This document shows positions 1-8,469 of a stretch of 64,000 bases of DNA, one piece after another. Position 1 is the stretch's first letter. Each line of letters opens with the position of its first letter. Made by a program: the position numbers and the translations under genes. This DNA comes from Corella eumyota (Eukaryota; Chordata; Ascidiacea; Phlebobranchia; Corellidae), in assembly GCA_963082875.1 (NCBI GenBank), contig OY720100.1:2480001-2544000 (forward strand), read 5' to 3'. Below the pieces are notes generated by a model. That model searched no databases. It saw only the letters and a list, made by a program, of their open reading frames with translations, and was not told the origin of the DNA.

Positions 1-315
1 GTCAGTTGAGTCTGTGACGTCATATACGTATATAGTTTTAAAATAAAAATTAAAAAAAAATTTTTCAAATTTTAATTAAACTTTACCAAAATAACTGCAG
101 GGGCCTAATAAACGTATTTTAAAAATATTATTTCAAAATATTAATATCCATAAAAGTTATGAGCATATTTTATAAAAATCGCCAAATCTCAAAATTTAAA
201 ATTTATGGTCTAATTACAAGCGCATTGGTTAAACTTAAATACGTATAAAAGAAATTTGCAAAAATATTCAAAAACAAAAAAGTTAGATCGAATTTTTAGT
301 TTCACTAATTCTGAC

Positions 316-629
316 GTCATGTGACCCTGTGTCGTCATATACATATATAGTTTTAAATAAAAATAAAAATTTTTCTTTTTAAAATTTAATTTAAATTTAC
401 CTAAATACCTGCAGCGGCCTAATAAACGTATTTTAAAAATATTATTTCAAAATATTAATATTCATAAAAGTTATGAGCATATTTCATAAAAATCGCCAAA
501 TCTCAAAATTTAAAATTTATGGTCTAATTACAAGCGCATTGGTTAAACTTAAATACGTATAAAAGAAATTTGCAAAAATATTCAAAAACAAAAAAGTTAG
601 ATCGAATTTTTAGTTTCACTAATTCTGAC
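316..629. repeat. Reference family A monomer (314 bp)
   Basis: This copy represents family A. It begins GTCATGTGACCCTGTGTCGTCA, so the second octamer of family B is present only as TGTCGTCA with one mismatch. It then has CATATACATATATAG, a T-tract broken by a C, CCTGCAGCGGCC with an intact PstI site, ATTCATAAAAG, ATTTCATAAAAATCGCC and GGTCTAATTAC. Base count by hand is 40 C and 30 G of 314. There are 8 CpG, about twice the number expected from composition. Closely related copies start at 4079, 13508, 12087, 30904 and 2198. Confidence 0.9.
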
Positions 630-1255
630 GTCATGTGACCCTGTGCTGTCATATACATATATAGTTTTAAATAAAAATAAAAATTTTTCTTTTTAAATTT
701 TAATTTAAATTTACCTAAATACCTGCAGCGGCCTAATAAACGTATTTTAAAAATATTATTTCAAAATATTAATATTCATAAAAGTTATGAGTATATTTCA
801 TAAAATTCGCCAAATCTCAAAATTTAAAATATATGGTCTAATTACAAGCGCATTGGTTAAACTTAAATACGTATAAAAGAAATTTGCAAAAATATTCAAA
901 AACAAAAAAGTTAGATCGAATTTTTAGTTTCACTAATTCTGACGTCATGTGACCCTGTGTCGTCATATACATATATAGTTTTGAATAAAAATAATTTTTT
1001 TTTTTCATATTTTAATTTAAATTTACCAAAATACCTGCAGCGGCCTAATAAACGTATTTTAAAAATATTATTTCAAAATATTAATATTCATAAAAGTTAT
1101 GAGCATATTTCATAAAAATCGCCAAATCTCAAAATTTAAAATTTATGGTCTAATTACAAGCGCATTGGTTAAACTTAAATACGTATAAAAGAAATTTGCA
1201 AAAATATTCAAAAACAAAAAAGTTAGATCGAATTTTTAGTTTCACTAATTCTGAC

Positions 1256-1569
1256 GTCATGTGAGTCTGTGACGTCATATACGTATATAGTTTTAAATAA
1301 AAATAAAAAATTTTTTTTTTAAATTTTAATTTAAATTTACCTAAATACCTGCAGCGGCCTAATAAACGTATTTTAAAAATATTATTTCAAAATATTAATA
1401 TTCATAAAAGTTATGAGCATATTTCATAAAAATCGCCAAATCTCAAAATTTAAAATTTATGGTCTAATTACAAGCGCATTGGTTAAACTTAAATACATAT
1501 AAAATAAATTTGCAAAAATATTCAAAAACAAAAAAGTCAGATCGAATTTTTAGTTTCACTAATTCTGAC
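1256..1569. repeat. A-like monomer subtype carrying the double TGACGTCA
   Basis: This monomer has the GTCATGTGAG start of an A-like copy but the CTGTGACGTCATATACGTATA of family B. It therefore has two TGACGTCA octamers on a backbone that is otherwise A-like (CAGCGGCC, ATTCATAAAAG). It also has ACATATAAAATAAATTTGC where most monomers have ACGTATAAAAGAAATTTGC, and AGTCAGATCG instead of AGTTAGATCG. The same combination recurs at 5645, 7528 and 14448 (the last with GTGATTCTG), always followed by a C-type copy with CATGCAG. It is therefore a fixed position in the left-hand HOR. Confidence 0.8.
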
Positions 1570-1882
1570 GTCATGTGACCCTGTGTCGTCATATACATAT
1601 ATAGTTTTAAATAAAAATAAAATTTTTTTTTTTTAATTTTAATTTAAATTTACCAAAATACATGCAGCGGCCTAATAAACGTATTTTAAAAATATTATTT
1701 CAAAATATTAATATTCACAAAAGTTATGAGCATATTTCATAAAAATCGCCAAATCTCAAATTTTAAAATTTATGGTCTGATTACAAGCGCATTGGTTAAA
1801 CTTAAATACGTATAAAAGAAATTTGCAAAAATATTCAAAAACAAAAAAGTTAGATCGAATTTTTAGTTTCACTAATTCTGAC
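1570..1882. repeat. C-type monomer with lost PstI site (CATGCAG)
   Basis: A family C copy in which CCTGCAG is changed to CATGCAG, which removes the otherwise nearly universal CTGCAG hexamer. The same variant recurs at 5959, 7842 and 14762, in each case after the double-octamer A-like copy, and in the mosaic copy at 6902. A digest at CTGCAG would leave dimer-length fragments at these places. Confidence 0.8.
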
Positions 1883-1904
1883 GTCAGTTGAGTCTGTGAC
1901 GTCA
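1879..1904. promoter_or_regulatory. Paired TGACGTCA octamers (CRE/bZIP-type consensus), family B example
   Basis: TGACGTCA at 1879-1886 and again at 1897-1904, with starts 18 bp apart and GTTGAGTCTG between. Each octamer is a perfect palindrome and equals the CRE core bound by CREB/ATF-type bZIP proteins. The first octamer spans nearly every monomer junction. The second is in all family B copies and a few A-like ones (1256, 5645, 7528, 14448), while family A has TGTCGTCA. Whether anything binds here is unknown; the spacing and conservation are what the sequence shows. Confidence 0.35.
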
Positions 1905-2197
1905 TATACGTATATAGTTTTAAAATAAAAATTAAAAAAAAAATTTTCAAATTTTAATTAAACTTTACCAAAATAACTGCAGGGGCCTAATAAACGTATT
2001 TTAAAAATATTATTTCAAAATATTAATATCCATAAAAGTTATGAGCATATTTTATAAAAATCGCCAAATCTCAAAATTTAAAATTTATGGTCTAATTACA
2101 AGCGCATTGGTTAAACTTAAATACGTATAAAAGAAATTTGCGAAAATATTCAAAAACAAAAAAGTTAGATCGAATTTTTAGTTTCACTAATTCTGAC
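1883..2197. repeat. Reference family B monomer (315 bp)
   Basis: This copy represents family B. It starts GTCAGTTGAGTCTG followed at once by a second TGACGTCA, then the palindrome TATACGTATA, an A-tract instead of the T-tract of family A, and TTAATTAAACTTTACC. It has ACTGCAGGGGCC, ATATCCATAAAAG and ATTTTATAAAAATCGCC. Family B monomers are consistently about 315 bp, 1-4 bp longer than their A and C neighbours. They recur through the whole window, usually directly after a family C monomer. In subtype h the start is GTCAGGTGAGTCTG instead. Confidence 0.9.
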
Positions 2198-2511
2198 GTC
2201 ATGTGACCCTGTTTCGTCATATACATATATAGTTTTAAATAAAAATAAAAATTTTACTTTTTAAAATTTAATTTAAATTTACCTAAATACCTGCAGCGGC
2301 CTAATAAACGTATTTTAAAAATATTATTTCAAAATATTAATATTCATAAAAGTTATGAGCATATTTCATAAAAATCGCCAAATCTCAAAATTTAAACTTT
2401 ATGGTCTAATTACAAGCGCATTGGTTAAACTTAAATACGTATAAAAGAAATTTGCAAAAATATTCAAAAACAAAACAGTTAGATCGAATTTTTAGTTTTA
2501 CTAATTCTGAC

Positions 2512-2823
2512 GTCATGTGACCCTGTGTCGTCATATACATATATAGTTTTGAATAAAAATAATTTTTTTTTTTTAAATTTTAATTTAAATTTACCTAAAT
2601 ACCTGCAGCGGCCTAATAAACGTATTTTAAAAATATTATTTCAAAATATTAATATTCACAAAAGTTATGAGCATATTTCATAAAAATCGCCAAATCTCAA
2701 ATTTTAAAATTTATGGTCTGATTACAAGCGCATTGGTTAAACTTAAATACGTATAAAAGAAATTTGCAAAAATATTCAAAAACAAAAAAGTTAGATCGAA
2801 TTTTTAGTTTCACTAATTCTGAC
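2512..2823. repeat. Reference family C monomer (312 bp)
   Basis: This copy represents family C. Its first third resembles family A (GTCATGTGACCCTGTG, then GAATAAAAATAA and a long T-tract). Its centre carries ATTCACAAAAG, CAAATTTTAAAATT and GGTCTGATTAC in place of ATTCATAAAAG, CAAAATTTAAAATT and GGTCTAATTAC. Family C is nearly always followed by a B monomer, so CB is the basic dimer of the array. A 64-codon open frame on the minus strand appears at most C-to-B junctions; I regard it as a by-product of the repeat and do not call it a gene. Confidence 0.85.
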
Positions 2824-4392
2824 GTCAGTTGAGTCTGTGACGTCATATACGTATATAGTTTTAAAATATAAATTAAAAAAAAAATTTTCAAAATTTAATT
2901 AAACTTTACCAAAATAACTGCAGGGGCCTAATAAACGTATTTTAAAAATATTATTTCAAAATATTAATATTCATAAAAGTTATGAGCATATTTCATAAAA
3001 ATCGCCAAATCTCAAAATTTAAAATTGATGGTCTAATTACAAGCGCATTGGTTAAACTTAAATACGTATTAAAGAAATTTTCAAAAATATTCAAAAACAA
3101 AAAAATTAGATCGAATTTTTAGTTTCACTAATTCTGACGTCATGTGACCCTGTGTCGTCATATACATATATAGTTTTAAATAAAAATAATTTTTATTTTT
3201 TTAAATTTTAATTTAAATTTACCTAAATACCTGCAGCGGCCTAATAAACGTATTTTAAAAATATTATTTCAAAATATTAATATTCATAAAAGTTATGAGT
3301 ATATTTCATAAAATTCGCCAAATCTCAAAATTTAAAATTTATGGTCTAATTACAAGCGCATTGGTTAAACTTAAATACGTATAAAAGAAATTTGCAAAAA
3401 TATTCAAAAACAAAAAAGTTAGATCGAATTTTTAGTTTCACTAATTCTGACGTCATGTGACCCTGTGTCGTCATATACATATATAGTTTTGAATAAAAAT
3501 AATTTTTTTTTTTCATATTTTAATTTAAATTTACCAAAATACCTGCAGCGGCCTAATAAACGTATTTTAAAAATATTATTTCAAAATATTAATATTCACA
3601 AAAGTTATGAGCATATTTCATAAAAATCGCCAAATCTTAAATTTTAAAATTTATGGTCTGATTACAAGCGCATTGGTTAAACTTAAATACGTATAAAAGA
3701 AATTTGCAAAAATATTCAAAAACAAAAAAGTTAGATCGAATTTTTAGTTTCACTAATTCTGACGTCAGTTGAGTCTGTGACGTCATATACGTATATAGTT
3801 TTAAAATAAAAATTAAAAAAAATTTTTTCAAATTTTAATTAAACTTTACCAAAATAACTGCAGGGGCCTAATAAACGTATTTTAAAAATATTATTTCAAA
3901 ATATTAATATCCATAAAAGTTATGAGCATATTTTATAAAAATCGCCAAATCTCAAAATTTAAAATTTATGGTCTAATTACAAGCACATTGGTTAAACTTA
4001 AATACGTATAAAAGAAATTTGCAAAAATATTCAAAAACAAAAAAGTTAGATCGAATTTTTAGTTTCACTAATTCTGACGTCATGTGACCCTGTGTCGTCA
4101 TATACATATATAGTTTTAAATAAAAATAAAAATTTTTCTTTTTAAAATTTAATTTAAATTTACCTAAATACCTGCAGCGGCCTAATAAACGTATTTTAAA
4201 AATATTATTTCAAAATATTAATATTCATAAAAGTTATGAGCATATTTCATAAAAATCGCCAAATCTCAAAATTTAAAATTTATGGTCTAATTACAAGCGC
4301 ATTGGTTAAACTTAAATACGTATAAAAGAAATTTGCAAAAATATTCAAAAACAAAAAAGTTAGATCGAATTTTTAGTTTCACTAATTCTGAC

Positions 4393-5644
4393 GTCATGTG
4401 ACCCTGTGCTGTCATATACATATATAGTTTTAAATAAAAATAAAAATTTTTCTTTTTAAATTTTAATTTAAATTTACCTAAATACCTGCAGCGGCCTAAT
4501 AAACGTATTTTAAAAATATTATTTCAAAATATTAATATTCATAAAAGTTATGAGTATATTTCATAAAATTCGCCAAATCTCAAAATTTAAAATATATGGT
4601 CTAATTACAAGCGCATTGGTTAAACTTAAATACGTATAAAAGAAATTTGCAAAAATATTCAAAAACAAAAAAGTTAGATCGAATTTTTAGTTTCACTAAT
4701 TCTGACGTCATGTGACCCTGTGTCGTCATATACATATATAGTTTTGAATAAAAATAATTTTTTTTTTTCATATTTTAATTTAAATTTACCAAAATACCTG
4801 CAGCGGCCTAATAAACGTATTTTAAAAATATTATTTCAAAATATTAATATTCATAAAAGTTATGAGCATATTTCATAAAAATCGCCAAATCTCAAAATTT
4901 AAAATTTATGGTCTAATTACAAGCGCATTGGTTAAACTTAAATACGTATAAAAGAAATTTGCAAAAATATTCAAAAACAAAAAAGTTAGATCGAATTTTT
5001 AGTTTCACTAATTCTGACGTCATGTGACCCTGTGCTGTCATATACATATATAGTTTTAAATAAAAATAAAAATTTTTCTTTTTAAATTTTAATTTAAATT
5101 TACCTAAATACCTGCAGCGGCCTAATAAACGTATTTTAAAAATATTATTTCAAAATATTAATATTCATAAAAGTTATGAGTATATTTCATAAAATTCGCC
5201 AAATCTCAAAATTTAAAATATATGGTCTAATTACAAGCGCATTGGTTAAACTTAAATACGTATAAAAGAAATTTGCAAAAATATTCAAAAACAAAAAAGT
5301 TAGATCGAATTTTTAGTTTCACTAATTCTGACGTCATGTGACCCTGTGTCGTCATATACATATATAGTTTTGAATAAAAATAATTTTTTTTTTTCATATT
5401 TTAATTTAAATTTACCAAAATACCTGCAGCGGCCTAATAAACGTATTTTAAAAATATTATTTCAAAATATTAATATTCATAAAAGTTATGAGCATATTTC
5501 ATAAAAATCGCCAAATCTCAAAATTTAAAATTTATGGTCTAATTACAAGCGCATTGGTTAAACTTAAATACGTATAAAAGAAATTTGCAAAAATATTCAA
5601 AAACAAAAAAGTTAGATCGAATTTTTAGTTTCACTGATTCTGAC
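4393..5644. repeat. 626-bp tandem duplication (two monomers, two copies)
   Basis: The pair starting at 4393 and 4707 (first with CTGTGCTGTC and GAGTATATTTCATAAAATTC, second with the CATATTTT tract end) is followed directly by a near-identical pair at 5019 and 5333. The offset is exactly 626 bp. The related segments at 630-1255 and 13822-14447 hold the pair only once. The duplication is therefore local to this place and younger than the larger repeat. Confidence 0.85.
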
Positions 5645-6271
5645 GTCATGTGAGTCTGTGACGTCATATACGTATATAGTTTTAAATAAAAATAAAAAAT
5701 TTTTTTTTTAAATTTTAATTTAAATTTACCTAAATACCTGCAGCGGCCTAATAAACGTATTTTAAAAATATTATTTCAAAATATTAATATTCATAAAAGT
5801 TATGAGCATATTTCATAAAAATCGCCAAATCTCAAAATTTAAAATTTATGGTCTAATTACAAGCGCATTGGTTAAACTTAAATACATATAAAATAAATTT
5901 GCAAAAATATTCAAAAACAAAAAAGTCAGATCGAATTTTTAGTTTCACTAATTCTGACGTCATGTGACCCTGTGTCGTCATATACATATATAGTTTTAAA
6001 TAAAAATAAAATTTTTTTTTTTTAATTTTAATTTAAATTTACCAAAATACATGCAGCGGCCTAATAAACGTATTTTAAAAATATTATTTCAAAATATTAA
6101 TATTCACAAAAGTTATGAGCATATTTCATAAAAATCGCCAAATCTCAAATTTTAAAATTTATGGTCTGATTACAAGCGCATTGGTTAAACTTAAATACGT
6201 ATAAAAGAAATTTGCAAAAATATTCAAAAACAAAAAAGTTAGATCGAATTTTTAGTTTCACTAATTCTGAC

Positions 6272-6586
6272 GTCAGTTGAGTCTGTGACGTCATATACGT
6301 ATATAGTTTTAAAATAAAAATTAAAAAAAAAATTTTCAAATTTTAATTAAACTTTACCAAAATAACTGCAGGGGCCTAATAAACGTATTTTAAAAATATT
6401 ATTTCAAAATATTAATATCCATAAAAGTTATGAGCATATTTCATAAAAATCGCCAAATCTCAAATTTTAAAATGTATGGTCTGATTACAAGCGCATTGGT
6501 TAAACTTAAATACGTATAAAAGAAATTTGCAAAAATATTCAAAAACAAAAAAGTTAGATCGAATTTTTAGTTTCACTAATTCTGAC
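6272..6586. repeat. B/C hybrid monomer
   Basis: The first half is family B (GTTGAGTCTG, GGGGCC, ATATCCATAAAAG). From ATTTCATAAAAATCGCC onward it is family C (CAAATTTTAAAAT, GGTCTGATTAC). The switch falls within sequence shared by both families at about 6420-6440. It is the expected product of crossing-over or conversion between neighbouring B and C copies. A second copy of the same hybrid is at 8155-8469. Both are followed by a B monomer with AAAATATAAATT, which gives the unusual order B-B. Confidence 0.8.
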
Positions 6587-6901
6587 GTCAGTTGAGTCTG
6601 TGACGTCATATACGTATATAGTTTTAAAATATAAATTAAAAAAAAAATTTTCAAAATTTAATTAAACTTTACCAAAATAACTGCAGCGGCCTAATAAACG
6701 TATTTTAAAAATATTATTTCAAAATATTAATATTCATAAAAGTTATGAGCATATTTTATAAAAATCGCCAAATCTCAAAATTTAAAATACATGGTCTAAT
6801 TACAAGCGCATTGGTTAAACTTAAATACGTATAGAAGAAATTTGCAAAAATATTCAAAAACAAAAAAGTTAGATCGAATTTTTAGTTTCACTAATTCTGA
6901 C

Positions 6902-7215
6902 GTCATGTGACCCTGTGTCGTCATATACATATATAGTTTTAAATAAAAATAAAAATTTTTCTTTTCAAATTTTAATTTTAATTTACCAAAATACATGCAG
7001 CGGCCTAATAAACGTATTTTAAAAATATTATTTCAAAATATTAATATCCACAAAAGTTATGAGTATATTTCATAAAATTCGCCAAATCTCAAAATTTAAA
7101 ATATATGGTCTAATTACAAGCGCATTGGTTAAACTTAAATACGTATAAAAGAAATTTGCAAAAATATTCAAAAACAAAAAAGTTAGATCGAATTTTTAGT
7201 TTCACTAATTCTGAC
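6902..7215. repeat. Mosaic monomer with three subtype patches
   Basis: This copy combines a CTTTTCAAATTTTAATTTT tract end, the CATGCAG of the C-type copies, ATATCCACAAAAG (a mix of B and C markers) and the GAGTATATTTCATAAAATTC tail of the CTGTGCTGTC subtype. Its partner in the 1,883-bp duplication (8785-9098) has CCTGCAG and ATTCATAAAAG instead. The difference is a patch of about 60-100 bp inside otherwise matching flanks, as expected from gene conversion. Confidence 0.7.
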
Positions 7216-8154
7216 GTCATGTGACCCTGTGTCGTCATATACATATATAGTTTTGAATAAAAATAATTTTTTTTTTTCATATTTTAATTTAAATTTACCA
7301 AAATACCTGCAGCGGCCTAATAAACGTATTTTAAAAATATTATTTCAAAATATTAATATTCATAAAAGTTATGAGCATATTTCATAAAAATCGCCAAATC
7401 TCAAAATTTAAAATTTATGGTCTAATTACAAGCGCATTGGTTAAACTTAAATACGTATAAAAGAAATTTGCAAAAATATTCAAAAACAAAAAAGTTAGAT
7501 CGAATTTTTAGTTTCACTGATTCTGACGTCATGTGAGTCTGTGACGTCATATACGTATATAGTTTTAAATAAAAATAAAAAATTTTTTTTTTAAATTTTA
7601 ATTTAAATTTACCTAAATACCTGCAGCGGCCTAATAAACGTATTTTAAAAATATTATTTCAAAATATTAATATTCATAAAAGTTATGAGCATATTTCATA
7701 AAAATCGCCAAATCTCAAAATTTAAAATTTATGGTCTAATTACAAGCGCATTGGTTAAACTTAAATACATATAAAATAAATTTGCAAAAATATTCAAAAA
7801 CAAAAAAGTCAGATCGAATTTTTAGTTTCACTAATTCTGACGTCATGTGACCCTGTGTCGTCATATACATATATAGTTTTAAATAAAAATAAAATTTTTT
7901 TTTTTTAATTTTAATTTAAATTTACCAAAATACATGCAGCGGCCTAATAAACGTATTTTAAAAATATTATTTCAAAATATTAATATTCACAAAAGTTATG
8001 AGCATATTTCATAAAAATCGCCAAATCTCAAATTTTAAAATTTATGGTCTGATTACAAGCGCATTGGTTAAACTTAAATACGTATAAAAGAAATTTGCAA
8101 AAATATTCAAAAACAAAAAAGTTAGATCGAATTTTTAGTTTCACTAATTCTGAC

Positions 8155-8469
8155 GTCAGTTGAGTCTGTGACGTCATATACGTATATAGTTTTAAAATAA
8201 AAATTAAAAAAAAAATTTTCAAATTTTAATTAAACTTTACCAAAATAACTGCAGGGGCCTAATAAACGTATTTTAAAAATATTATTTCAAAATATTAATA
8301 TCCATAAAAGTTATGAGCATATTTCATAAAAATCGCCAAATCTCAAATTTTAAAATTTATGGTCTGATTACAAGCGCATTGGTTAAACTTAAATACGTAT
8401 AAAAGAAATTTGCAAAAATATTCAAAAACAAAAAAGTTAGATCGAATTTTTAGTTTCACTAATTCTGAC
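8155..8469. repeat. B/C hybrid monomer, second copy
   Basis: This is the duplicate of the hybrid at 6272-6586, 1,883 bp downstream. It has the B start with GGGGCC and ATATCCATAAAAG, then the C tail from ATTTCATAAAAATCGCC through GGTCTGATTAC. It differs from the first copy at AAAATTTATGG versus AAAATGTATGG. Confidence 0.8.

Noticed and set aside
112-270. Monomer built from two ancient half-repeats
   Set aside because: ACGTATTTTAAAAATATTATTTC and ACGTATAAAAGAAATTTGC are loosely alike about 130 bp apart, but the match is short and rich in A/T, as expected by chance at this composition.
1879-1904. Functional gene promoter at the CRE pair
   Set aside because: The motif occurs in every B monomer and no gene lies downstream anywhere in the window. 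It is kept only as a candidate binding site at low confidence.
1756-1950. 64-aa minus-strand open reading frame, repeated about 30 times (also 66 aa at 6796-6996)
   Set aside because: It lies wholly inside satellite monomers, spans the C-to-B junction, opens with TTG in the copy checked, has no recognisable domain or ribosome-binding context, and its copies differ only as the repeat differs. Not called as a CDS.
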